This document shows, in pieces, positions 56,924-64,000 of a stretch of 64,000 bases of DNA. Below the pieces are notes generated by a model. The model made no database searches. It worked only from the letters and a program-made list of their open reading frames with translations, and was not told the DNA's origin. Numbering within the stretch: the stretch's first letter is position 1; every line of letters begins with the position of its first letter. Origin of the DNA: Gallaecimonas mangrovi (GTDB lineage Bacteria > Pseudomonadota > Gammaproteobacteria > Enterobacterales > Gallaecimonadaceae); NCBI RefSeq assembly GCF_003367375.1, contig NZ_CP031416.1, positions 875,501-939,500 on the forward strand. The letters are read 5' to 3'. The translations under genes and the position numbers were made by a program.

Positions 56924-57124
56924 ATGGTGACGAAGGACGATTTATCAGTCGGTATGTTTTACAAACGTCTCAATGGTATTGGACGTATCGTATCGATAAA
57001 CGAAAAGGATGACTTAGTAACGATCCGCGATCTCGATCATAGCCATACTACCATTGCCCATGTTTCGCAGCTTGACCCCGGTCTGGTGCTAGACGAACGG
57101 ATGATGTGGGACTGTGAAGACTAA
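56924..57124 (+). CDS. small conserved-looking protein of unknown function
   Basis: 66-residue acidic protein (MVTKDDLSVGMFYKR...ending MMWDCED), mostly beta by appearance, one Cys near the end. A strong GAGGAGGAG ribosome site stands 7 bases before the ATG and an 11-bp-stem terminator follows 24 bases after the stop, so it is a real single-gene transcript. I do not recognise the family. It ends opposite the proposed small RNA next to oxyR. Confidence 0.7.
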   Translation: MVTKDDLSVGMFYKRLNGIGRIVSINEKDDLVTIRDLDHSHTTIAHVSQLDPGLVLDERMMWDCED

Positions 57125-57147
57125 TTTATCCCCCAATCAACACCTTT

Positions 57148-57177
57148 AAACAAGCAGCTTTGGCTGCTTGTTTTTTT
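57148..57177 (+). terminator. terminator of the 66-codon gene
   Basis: 11-bp stem AAACAAGCAGC / GCTGCTTGTTT, loop TTTG, T8. Plus-strand direction. Confidence 0.9.
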
Positions 57178-57180
57178 GCG

Positions 57181-57207
57181 TAAAAAAAGCCGGACAAGGT
57201 GTCCGGC
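57181..57207 (-). terminator. minus-strand terminator with no annotated upstream gene
   Basis: GCCGGACA-cct-TGTCCGGC (8-bp perfect stem), followed by seven T on the minus strand and no T-run on the plus strand. No protein gene on the minus strand ends here. Confidence 0.85.
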
Positions 57208-57325
57208 ATACTGTGCAAAAAAGGGAAAGTGTCCATTCAACATAGAAGTCATTTAGGGTTAACAAGCTGTACAGCCTGAACTTTTCCTGGCGCTATGAAG
57301 AAACCACTACAGTCTAGACGATGAA
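57181..57325 (-). ncRNA. candidate OxyS-like small RNA divergent from oxyR
   Basis: Minus-strand stretch of about 145 bases between a -10 element TATGAT (57337-57332) and the terminator at 57207-57181. No useful open frame. It is divergent from the OxyR-like regulator, the same placement as OxyS of E. coli. An OxyR-type box (57341-57377) overlaps the -35 position. An internal run CCCTTTTTT (about 57220-57228) resembles an Hfq-binding U-rich patch. Sequence similarity to OxyS is not claimed. Confidence 0.5.
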
Positions 57326-57340
57326 TGCCTTATCATATTA

Positions 57341-57377
57341 ACGAAGAAAAATGATGAATTTAATCGGAACTGTCTAT
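57341..57377. promoter_or_regulatory. OxyR-type binding site
   Basis: Four tetrads with 7-base spacing: ACGA, TGAT, ATCG, CTAT, to compare with ATAG-CTAT-ATAG-CTAT; about 10 of 16 positions match, best in the right half. It lies just before the oxyR start codon and over the -35 position of the proposed small RNA. Confidence 0.4.
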
Positions 57378-57378
57378 T

Positions 57379-58287
57379 ATGAGATTGCCTAGCATAAAGA
57401 ACCTGACTTACTTGCTGGCATTGGAAGAACATCAGAATTTCAATCGCGCCGCCAGAGCCTGTAATGTCTCGCAATCAACCCTTTCTGCCGGGATCCAGAA
57501 TCTTGAAGAGCAACTGGGTTGCCAGCTTATTGAAAGGGACAACAAATCTTTTCTGTTTACTGCCACCGGCTTAGAAGCCATTAACCGGGCCCGGGATATT
57601 GTTAACCATACCCGCGATCTGGTGGAGTATGTGCAAAATCAAGCCTCACCAATGAGTGGTGAAGTGCGTTTGGGCTGTATTCCCACCATAGCGCCGTTTC
57701 TACTGTCGCAGGTGGTTACCCAGGCCAACGACACCTTCCCCGAGCTTAAACTGTTGCTGCGTGAAGACACCACACAAAACCTGTTAGCGATGCTAGAGCG
57801 CGGTGAGTTAGATCTGGTGTTGTTGGCTTTACCGGTTGATACCAAAGGTTTTCATACCATGCGCCTGGGTAAAGATCCCTTTAGCCAGGTGATGCATAAA
57901 GAGCTGCAAGAAAAATGGGGCCAGGACCCAGACCTGAAATTGCTACCCGAGCGCAGCGTCTTTTTGTTGGAAAAAGAGCACTGCCTTACCGAGCATGCGG
58001 TAAGTGCCTGCCAGCTAACTGATTCCACCAAGATAAACCCCTTCGCTGCCACCAGTTTGCACACCTTGGTGCAAATGGTGAATGCCAAGCTGGGTACCAC
58101 CTTCTTACCGCAACTGGCAATTGATGCTGGCATTATGAATGGTACCGAGTTGGTGGCCAGCCGTTTGGTGGATAAGAACGCCTACCGAGAAATTGGTTTG
58201 GTATGGCGGCAAACTTCTAGCCGTATTCGCACATACCGCCAATTGGGTGAGCTTATTGCCAAGCAACTTCCCGAATCGTTGCTCTAG
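57379..58287 (+). CDS. oxyR: OxyR-like LysR-family peroxide sensor
   Basis: 302-residue LysR-type regulator: N-terminal winged helix (LTYLLALEEHQNFNRAARACNVSQ), linker helix, and effector domain. The peroxide-sensing cysteines of OxyR are at the correct spacing: EHCLTEHAVSAC, Cys202 and Cys211 with eight residues between, equal to E. coli Cys199 and Cys208. So it very probably forms the H2O2-induced disulfide. No catalase or ahpC gene is in the window. Confidence 0.9.
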   Translation: MRLPSIKNLTYLLALEEHQNFNRAARACNVSQSTLSAGIQNLEEQLGCQLIERDNKSFLFTATGLEAINRARDIVNHTRDLVEYVQNQASPMSGEVRLGCIPTIAPFLLSQVVTQANDTFPELKLLLREDTTQNLLAMLERGELDLVLLALPVDTKGFHTMRLGKDPFSQVMHKELQEKWGQDPDLKLLPERSVFLLEKEHCLTEHAVSACQLTDSTKINPFAATSLHTLVQMVNAKLGTTFLPQLAIDAGIMNGTELVASRLVDKNAYREIGLVWRQTSSRIRTYRQLGELIAKQLPESLL

Positions 58288-58300
58288 CAGTACCTGCGCT

Positions 58301-58331
58301 AAAAAAGCCAGCCGTTGAGCTGGCTTTTTTA
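58301..58331 (+). terminator. oxyR terminator
   Basis: AGCCAGC-cgttga-GCTGGCT with A6 before and T6 after. Confidence 0.85.
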
Positions 58332-58803
58332 TGTACAAATGAAACCGGCTAAGCTATGCCTGTTTAAGTAGCTTTTTTACTGAAATCCCCCATTACTTAC
58401 CTTTCTTGTTGTTCCTTCCATATCCATTAGCTTCTGCTGAAAAGTGATATTTCATTATCCTTTTGATTAAAAAGGATTTATTTGAATTCCCTTTAATTTC
58501 TAAAATTAATTTTGTAATTTAAATACAAAATTATTTCAGAATGGGGTTGGTTAATGTAAATGAAGTTCATGGCTATATAGGTTATTTGGTAATACCAATT
58601 AGTGCTTTAGCTCTAAAATTAAATTTTAATAAAATTGTTTAAATTCAATAAGTTGAAAAATATTTTTAACATGTTTAAAAAATGTTGTTGATCAAAACTA
58701 AAATGTGAAGCAGTGTTTGTTGCGTTGTTTTGAGAACAAGCCAGGAACTTACGAGAATATTCTTTTTGTGGTTGCTGAATTTCAAATGTAATTGGAGGCG
58801 GAG
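58332..58803. other. AT-rich intergenic leader of aceBA
   Basis: 472 bases without a credible gene, clearly richer in A+T than the rest of the window, with long A and T runs (58440-58690). It presumably contains the aceB promoter, but I could not assign a clear -10/-35 pair or a known regulator site. The minus-strand frame reading back from aceB into this region has no family features. Confidence 0.6.
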
Positions 58804-60381
58804 ATGCTGAAGGTTCAGAACGGGCTGACCGGCGAACAAAAACAACTGCTAAGTGAAGCTGCTCAAGGATGGGTACAGGAGCTGATGTCGGCCTTTGCTG
58901 ACAAAGTTCCCACCTTGCTCGCCGAACGCGATCGCAGACAAAGCGATTTCGACCGAGGCCTGTTACCCGACTTTTTGCCACAAACGCAGTCCATTCGTGA
59001 CAGTGACTGGCAGATCCGTGGGATCCCCGCTGATCTTCAGGACCGCCGTGTTGAAATAACCGGCCCAACCGAACGCAAGATGGTGATTAATGCCTTAAAT
59101 GCTGGCACTAAAGTGTTTATGGCGGACTTTGAAGACTCACTATCGCCCACCTGGCAAGCCGTGATGCAGGGCCAAGTCAATCTGCGAGACGCGGTTGATC
59201 GCACCATTTCTTATACCGATCCGCAGTCGCAAAAGCATTACAGCTTGAATGACAATCCGGCGGTGCTGATTTGCCGGGTACGTGGTCTGCATTTGCCAGA
59301 AAAACACGTCACCTTTAATGGCCAGGTCGTACCGGGATGTTTGTGGGATTTTGCGCTGTACTTCTTTCATAACCACAAGCGGTTATTAGAAAACGGCTCT
59401 GGCCCCTATTTTTATATTCCCAAACTGCAAAGCCACTTAGAGGCCCGGTTTTGGGATCAGGTTTTTCGTTTCACGGAAGAGCGGTTTGAGCTGCCGCGCG
59501 GCACCATAAAAGCCACGGTGTTGATTGAAACCCTGCCAGCGGTTTTTGAGATGGACGAAATTCTCTACGAGATGCGCGACCATATTGTGGCGCTCAACTG
59601 TGGCCGCTGGGATTACATCTTTAGCTATATCAAAACCCTGGGTAATCACAGTGATCGGGTCTTGCCAGACCGGCAAGTGGTTACCATGGACCAACCGTTC
59701 CTCAGTGCCTATTCACGGCTATTGATCCGCACCTGCCATAAACGCGGCGCTTTGGCGATGGGCGGCATGGCGGCCTTTATTCCTTCTAAAGAACCTGAGC
59801 GCAATCAGTGGGTGCTCAATAAAGTGCGCCAAGACAAGGAATTGGAAGCGCGCAACGGCCATGACGGCACCTGGATAGCGCACCCCGGCCTGGCTGAAAC
59901 GGCTTTAACGGTCTTCAATCAGCATTTGGGCGAGCGGCCAAATCAGCTGGATATTCGCCGGGACGGTGATGCCGCCATTAGCGCTGAAGAATTATTGGCG
60001 CCTTGCAGTGGCGAGCGTACCGAAGCCGGTATGCGCACCAATATCCGGGTTGCCCTTCAATACATTGAGGCCTGGATAGGCGGCAACGGCTGCGTACCCA
60101 TTTATGGGCTGATGGAAGACGCCGCTACCGCCGAAATCTGCCGAGCATCAATTTGGCAATGGTTACGCCACGGCAAAAGTCTGGCCAGTGGCCAAAAGGT
60201 TACCGCCGAGCTATTCAGCCGCTTCCTGACCGAAGAAATGGCACAGGTGCGTGAAGAGCTGGGTGCTGAAACCTTTGATAGCGGCCGTTTTCGTGAGGCA
60301 GCAGAACTGCTGACCCGCATTACCGTTAGTGAGCACTTCGTACCCTTTTTAACTGAACCCGGTTACACCTTAATTGACTGA
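58804..60381 (+). CDS. aceB: malate synthase A
   Basis: Condenses glyoxylate and acetyl-CoA to malate. 525 residues, the AceB (isoform A) length. Seen: EITGPTERKMVINALN, the MADFEDS catalytic region (glyoxylate/Mg site), LLIRTCHKRGALAMGGM-like segment, and the late DGTWIAHPGL block. Start ATG 58804 with GGAGG five bases upstream; an in-frame TTG 4 codons earlier is excluded because it would lie in the ribosome site. Followed 15 bases later by aceA. Confidence 0.97.
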   Translation: MLKVQNGLTGEQKQLLSEAAQGWVQELMSAFADKVPTLLAERDRRQSDFDRGLLPDFLPQTQSIRDSDWQIRGIPADLQDRRVEITGPTERKMVINALNAGTKVFMADFEDSLSPTWQAVMQGQVNLRDAVDRTISYTDPQSQKHYSLNDNPAVLICRVRGLHLPEKHVTFNGQVVPGCLWDFALYFFHNHKRLLENGSGPYFYIPKLQSHLEARFWDQVFRFTEERFELPRGTIKATVLIETLPAVFEMDEILYEMRDHIVALNCGRWDYIFSYIKTLGNHSDRVLPDRQVVTMDQPFLSAYSRLLIRTCHKRGALAMGGMAAFIPSKEPERNQWVLNKVRQDKELEARNGHDGTWIAHPGLAETALTVFNQHLGERPNQLDIRRDGDAAISAEELLAPCSGERTEAGMRTNIRVALQYIEAWIGGNGCVPIYGLMEDAATAEICRASIWQWLRHGKSLASGQKVTAELFSRFLTEEMAQVREELGAETFDSGRFREAAELLTRITVSEHFVPFLTEPGYTLID

Positions 60382-60396
60382 AGGAAGGACCAACCC

Positions 60397-61716
60397 ATGA
60401 CTCGTCAAAAGCAAATCGACGCCCTGAAGCAGGATTGGGCTGAAAATCCACGCTGGAAAGGCATAGTACGCACTTACACCGCAGAGGATGTGGTTCGTCT
60501 TCGTGGCTCTGTTCAGCCAGAAAACACCCTGGCTCAAATGGGCGCTCAAAAGCTCTGGAAAATGGTGAACGAAGGCGCACGTCCAAGCTTTCGGCCTGAC
60601 AAAGATTTTGTGAACGCCATGGGCGCGTTAACCGGTGGCCAAGCCGCGCAACAAGTCAAAGCGGGTATTCAGGCGATTTATCTCTCGGGTTGGCAGGTTG
60701 CAGCCGATAACAACAGTTATCAGTCGATGTATCCCGACCAGTCGCTGTATCCGGTTGATTCGGTGCCGGCGGTGGTGAAACGTATCAACAACGCTTTTCG
60801 CCGGGCCGACCAAATTCAGTGGCAAAAAGGTAAAAACCCTGGCGATGATGGCTATATCGATTACTTTGCCCCCATCGTTGCCGACGCCGAGGCCGGGTTT
60901 GGTGGGGTGCTGAACGCCTACGAGCTGATGAAGTCGATGATTGAAGCGGGCGCTGCTGGCGTGCACTTTGAAGACCAACTGGCGTCGGTGAAAAAATGTG
61001 GCCATATGGGCGGTAAAGTCTTAGTGCCGACACAAGAAGCCGTGCAAAAGCTGATTTCAGCGCGCCTGGCGGCAGACGTGGCTGGGGTGCCAACCATAGT
61101 GCTGGCTCGAACCGATGCCAATGCCGCTGATTTGTTGACCAGCGATTGCGACCCTTACGATGGCGAGTTTGTCACTGGGGAGCGCACGGCGGAAGGTTTT
61201 TACCGAGTCAGAGCCGGCATTGAGCAGGCCATTTCCAGAGGCCTAGCCTACGCGCCTTATGCCGATTTGTTGTGGTGTGAAACGGCCAAGCCTGACTTGG
61301 ACGAAGCGCGCCGCTTTGCCGAGGCTATTCATGCCAAGTTCCCGGGTAAGTTATTGGCCTATAACTGTTCACCGTCCTTTAACTGGAAGAAAAACCTCGA
61401 CGACGCCACCATTGCTAAGTTCCAGCGCGAGCTGTCGGCCATGGGCTATAAGTTCCAGTTCATTACCTTGGCCGGTATTCACAATATGTGGTTCAACATG
61501 TTCAACCTGGCGTATGACTACGCCCGTAACGACATGGCCGCCTATGTGAAAATGCAGGAAGCCGAGTTTGCGGCCGCAGAACGAGGCTACACTTTCGTTG
61601 CCCATCAGCAGGAAGTTGGCACCGGTTACTTTGATGATATGACCACCGTTATACAAGGTGGCAAATCGTCGGTAACGGCGCTGACAGGTTCCACCGAAGA
61701 AGACCAATTTCACTAA
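60397..61716 (+). CDS. aceA: isocitrate lyase
   Basis: Splits isocitrate to glyoxylate and succinate. 439 residues: [26 protein letters not shown] (metal), and the active-site KKCGHMGGK (about residues 200-208, catalytic Cys). Ends ...EEDQFH, the conserved C-terminus. Forms the glyoxylate operon with aceB; the regulator of flux, aceK, is elsewhere in the window (33.9-35.5 kb). Confidence 0.97.
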   Translation: MTRQKQIDALKQDWAENPRWKGIVRTYTAEDVVRLRGSVQPENTLAQMGAQKLWKMVNEGARPSFRPDKDFVNAMGALTGGQAAQQVKAGIQAIYLSGWQVAADNNSYQSMYPDQSLYPVDSVPAVVKRINNAFRRADQIQWQKGKNPGDDGYIDYFAPIVADAEAGFGGVLNAYELMKSMIEAGAAGVHFEDQLASVKKCGHMGGKVLVPTQEAVQKLISARLAADVAGVPTIVLARTDANAADLLTSDCDPYDGEFVTGERTAEGFYRVRAGIEQAISRGLAYAPYADLLWCETAKPDLDEARRFAEAIHAKFPGKLLAYNCSPSFNWKKNLDDATIAKFQRELSAMGYKFQFITLAGIHNMWFNMFNLAYDYARNDMAAYVKMQEAEFAAAERGYTFVAHQQEVGTGYFDDMTTVIQGGKSSVTALTGSTEEDQFH

Positions 61717-61744
61717 ATAAAAAAGCCTTATTTCTAAGCGTGTT

Positions 61745-61768
61745 GGCGGCCGAATGGCCGCCTTTTTT
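61745..61768 (+). terminator. aceBA terminator
   Basis: GGCGGCC-gaat-GGCCGCC stem with T6. Confidence 0.85.
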
Positions 61769-61794
61769 GTGGTTTTTTTAAACACTGTCGTCTT

Positions 61795-61811
61795 CTTAAG
61801 CTTGTCTTAAT
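61795..61811 (+). promoter_or_regulatory. PmrA/QseB-type box, exact match
   Basis: CTTAAG-CTTGT-CTTAAT fits YTTAAK-N5-YTTAAK exactly, the consensus for OmpR-family regulators PmrA and QseB. It ends 45 bases before the start of the hemolysin-family gene. Confidence 0.65.
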
Positions 61812-61824
61812 TTTGGTCTACCAC

Positions 61825-61841
61825 TCTAAGCTTACCCTAAT
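61825..61841 (+). promoter_or_regulatory. second, degenerate PmrA/QseB-type box
   Basis: TCTAAG-CTTAC-CCTAAT: one mismatch in each half to YTTAAK-N5-YTTAAK and exactly 30 bp downstream of the first box (same DNA face). It also shares the inner AAGCTT with the first box. Confidence 0.4.
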
Positions 61842-61855
61842 GGCGAGGTAAGCTT

Positions 61856-62488
61856 ATGTTGGCTAAAAACGCACCCTCTTTGATGCAGTTTCAACGTGCT
61901 TTGGAGGGCTCGGATGCCTTCGACCGAATCAAGCATTTTGCTTGTACCCGTTATGCCGACAGCCACCAGGCCATTCTTCGGCACTTCTTACCTGTTCAAT
62001 ATCTGCTGCTGGATGAAACGCACTGGCTAGCCAGCTGTGGCGTGCGAAACGCTAATGGCCAAGCGTTGTTTTTAGAGCAATACCTGGATGGCGATATTGA
62101 CGTCATTTTATCAAAGCGCTTGGGCCGTGATGTTCAGCGCCAGCAGATTGTAGAAGTGGGTAATTTGGCCGGTGAGGCCGGCGGCTCAAGACTGATGATC
62201 CTGGCCGTTACCCGATTGCTGGCATTAAGTGGCGTGGACTATGTGGTGTTTACCGCCACCCGCGAATTGCAATCTGCGTTTTCTCGGCTGGGCCTTGAAC
62301 CTTGGTTCTTGGCGCAGGCCAATCCTAACCGTCTGGCGGAAGGTGCCGGTGACTGGGGGCGTTATTACGACACTCACCCGGCCGTTTTTGCAGGCTCTGT
62401 CCAAGAAGGGTGGCAGGCCATACAACAGCAGCCGGTACTGATGCGTATTCTTGGGGCCATGGGCCAGGAGATCAACGATGTTGTTTGA
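61856..62488 (+). CDS. thermostable hemolysin-family protein
   Basis: 210 residues with the pattern of the T_hemolysin family (Vibrio delta-VPH relatives): VEVGNLAGEAGGSRLMILAV and VVFTATRELQSAFSRLGLEPWFLA. No signal peptide. The family looks acetyltransferase-like (N-acetyltransferase fold resemblance) and a true hemolysin role is doubtful. It forms the first gene of an operon with the adenylate-forming enzyme, overlapping it by 11 bases. A PmrA/QseB-type box lies upstream. Confidence 0.85.
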   Translation: MLAKNAPSLMQFQRALEGSDAFDRIKHFACTRYADSHQAILRHFLPVQYLLLDETHWLASCGVRNANGQALFLEQYLDGDIDVILSKRLGRDVQRQQIVEVGNLAGEAGGSRLMILAVTRLLALSGVDYVVFTATRELQSAFSRLGLEPWFLAQANPNRLAEGAGDWGRYYDTHPAVFAGSVQEGWQAIQQQPVLMRILGAMGQEINDVV

Positions 62489-64000
62489 ACAACTGGCAAA
62501 AGCACTGGTTAAAAATAGTTGCGCTTTAAAAACGGAAACACAGCAACTGAGCGGCCCTGACTTGCTGGCTGCGGCCGATAAATTGGCAGAACGCCTAGCA
62601 AGCTTGGGTATAAAGCGGCTGGGACTTTTGATGGACAACGAGCCCAACTGGGCCATTGTTGACCTTGCTGCCCTCAAACTAAAACTGGTGTTGGTGCCTA
62701 TCCCCACCTTTTTTAGCCGTGCGCAGCAAATGCACCTTATTAGCGATGCCGGCCTTGATGCGGTTATTGCCCCGGTGGCACTGCCCATGGCTCGCGAATC
62801 GCTGGCTATTGAACAAGGGGTGCTAAGCCTGTTGCTGGCCGGTACTACCAAAGCCTTACCTGAAGGCACGGCCAAAATCACCTATACCTCCGGTACCACT
62901 GGCGCTCCTAAGGGCGTGTGTTTGTCTCAACAAAATATGTTGGCAGTGGCAAATAGCTTGGTGGATGTCACCGGCTCGCTCGGGGTTGAGCATCACCTTT
63001 GTGTGCTGCCGTTAGCGGTATTGCTGGAAAACCTCGGGGGGCTTTATGTGCCTTGGCTGGCGGGGGCTTGCGTTACCTTGCTACCGATGAAGTCACTGGG
63101 CATGACCGGCTCTAGCGAGCTGGATGTGACTGAAATGCTAGGCGCCTTAAGCCGCTTGCAGCCGCAAAGCCTGATTTTGGTGCCCGGCTTGTTGCCAGTA
63201 TTACTGGCAGGCCGTGCCAAGGGTCTGCCTGATAGTTACCGTTTTATCGCCCTGGGAGGTGGTAAAACGGCCAAGCAATTATTAGCTCAGGCACAAGAAC
63301 TCAAACTGCCCGTATTCGAGGGTTATGGGCTGTCAGAAGCGGCCTCGGTGGTGGCACTTAATAGCCCAGAGCATCAGCGCCTAGGCACCGTGGGTAAGGT
63401 GCTGCCCCATGTCGATGTAAAACTCAGCGACCAAGGTGAAGTGCTGGTAAAAGGCAATAGCTTCCTTGGGTACTTGGGGGACAGCCAGCAGCAGCTGGAG
63501 TGGTTAGCCACCGGTGACCTTGGGGAGATCAGTGAAGATGGTTTCTTAACCATTCTTGGCCGCCTCAAAGACACCATTGTCACTAACATGGGCCGTAATG
63601 TGTCGCCGCAATGGCTGGAAGCCGAACTTTGCGCCTTGCCGCAAATCAAGCAAGCCTATGTCTACGGTGACGAGGAACAGGGTATTCATGCCCTGGTAGT
63701 CAGCAATGACCCCCGCCTTGAAGGCTTTTTAGACGCCTTTAATGCCAAGTTACCGGATTATGCGCGGCTGGTGAGTGTGCAAAGTACCAGCGAAGCCTTC
63801 ACCGCTGAGCGCCAAGAGGTAACCGCCAATGGCCGCTTGCGTCGCAGCGTCCTGGCAAAAAGGTTGGTGAGCGGCGAGATCAGTTTTTTTGAACGCCTAA
63901 AAGCTGAAACCCGTGACGCCCAGCAGTATTTGCTCAGTGCGCCCGCCATTCTGGCCTGCCAGCAAGGCGACGTAACTATGCCGCGCTACTTGGCCTTTTT
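62478..64000 (+). CDS. adenylate-forming enzyme fused to a heme-oxygenase/TenA-like domain, 5' part
   Basis: Open from ATG 62478 to the window edge (507 codons, no stop), so partial. Residues 1-460: AMP-binding domain. P-loop TYTSGTTGAPKG (about 136-147), EGYGLSEA (A5), TGDLGEISEDGF (A7) and GRLKDTIVTNMGRN (A8). The A10 motif reads TANGRLRRS, with Arg where most such enzymes have the catalytic Lys. From about residue 470 the frame runs into FERLKAETRDAQQYLLSAPA...DVTMPRYLAF, which resembles the beginning of heme-oxygenase/TenA-like helical enzymes; in relatives these are often separate genes. Substrate is unknown. Confidence 0.8.
   Translation, partial: MLFEQLAKALVKNSCALKTETQQLSGPDLLAAADKLAERLASLGIKRLGLLMDNEPNWAIVDLAALKLKLVLVPIPTFFSRAQQMHLISDAGLDAVIAPVALPMARESLAIEQGVLSLLLAGTTKALPEGTAKITYTSGTTGAPKGVCLSQQNMLAVANSLVDVTGSLGVEHHLCVLPLAVLLENLGGLYVPWLAGACVTLLPMKSLGMTGSSELDVTEMLGALSRLQPQSLILVPGLLPVLLAGRAKGLPDSYRFIALGGGKTAKQLLAQAQELKLPVFEGYGLSEAASVVALNSPEHQRLGTVGKVLPHVDVKLSDQGEVLVKGNSFLGYLGDSQQQLEWLATGDLGEISEDGFLTILGRLKDTIVTNMGRNVSPQWLEAELCALPQIKQAYVYGDEEQGIHALVVSNDPRLEGFLDAFNAKLPDYARLVSVQSTSEAFTAERQEVTANGRLRRSVLAKRLVSGEISFFERLKAETRDAQQYLLSAPAILACQQGDVTMPRYLAF

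Noticed and set aside
58640..58720. FNR or CRP site before aceB (TTGATCAA, TGTGA)
   Set aside because: Only half-sites with wrong spacing.
58619..59068. 149-codon minus-strand frame covering the AT-rich spacer and the start of aceB
   Set aside because: It runs antisense into a certain gene, starts inside it and has no family features.
1..64000. CRISPR array, insertion sequence or prophage
   Set aside because: No regularly spaced repeats, transposase, integrase or phage structural genes were seen.

Overview
The window is a chromosomal segment of a gammaproteobacterium with moderate GC content. Almost every gene is a recognisable housekeeping or regulatory gene, and many runs (nudF-yqiB-cpdA-yqiA-parE, parC followed by plsC, pepA-holC-valS divergent from lptFG, phoBR, pstCAB-phoU, aceBA) match the order in Enterobacteria, Vibrio, Shewanella and Aeromonas relatives. 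The parE-GGDEF/EAL-parC arrangement, the tal-pgi pair and the large PstC/PstA proteins suggest a marine or environmental lineage (something like Gallaecimonas; this genus guess is an inference and weak). No prophage, insertion sequence or CRISPR array was seen.

Layout. 0-4.9 kb: end of waaA, tolC (opposite strand), then nudF-yqiB-cpdA-yqiA. 4.9-11.2 kb: topoisomerase IV genes parE and parC with a c-di-GMP enzyme gene embedded between them. 11.2-15.1 kb: LPS core genes (kdkA, a family 9 glycosyltransferase), plsC-type acyltransferase, rraB and a lipoprotein. 15.1-21.4 kb: accessory regulation and transport: an MFS exporter, a chemoreceptor, a MarR-type regulator gene with two apparent compensating frameshifts, a SugE-type exporter with paired operator-like palindromes, and a PAS/degenerate GGDEF/EAL protein. 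21.4-28.7 kb: valS-holC-pepA divergent from lptF-lptG. 28.7-40.6 kb: lplA, an RDD protein, tRNA-Leu(CAA), a solute-binding protein, a ComFB-type protein, a SPOUT methyltransferase, an alkaline phosphatase, aceK, ung, a hemerythrin, a small DUF3545-type protein, pgi, tal and a macrodomain protein.

40.6-56.4 kb is a phosphate and polyphosphate supercluster: porin, phoB, phoR, pstS, (N-acetyltransferase), ppx-ppk, gcvR, pstC-pstA-pstB-phoU and ppk2 with an EVE-domain gene. I can read PHO-box-like 11-bp repeats upstream of phoB, pstC and ppk, and weaker ones upstream of the porin and pstS. Phosphate sensing, import, polyphosphate synthesis and polyphosphate breakdown therefore appear to be wired together.

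56.9-61.7 kb holds a 66-codon gene, an OxyR-like peroxide sensor, and between them, on the opposite strand, a terminator plus a promoter-like element that together look like an unannotated divergent small RNA placed as OxyS is in E. coli. The glyoxylate genes aceB-aceA follow, behind an AT-rich leader. The window ends in an operon of a thermostable-hemolysin-family protein and an adenylate-forming enzyme that reads on, without a stop, into what looks like a heme-oxygenase/TenA-like helical domain. It is preceded by a box that exactly fits the PmrA/QseB consensus, with a second partial box 30 bp further on.
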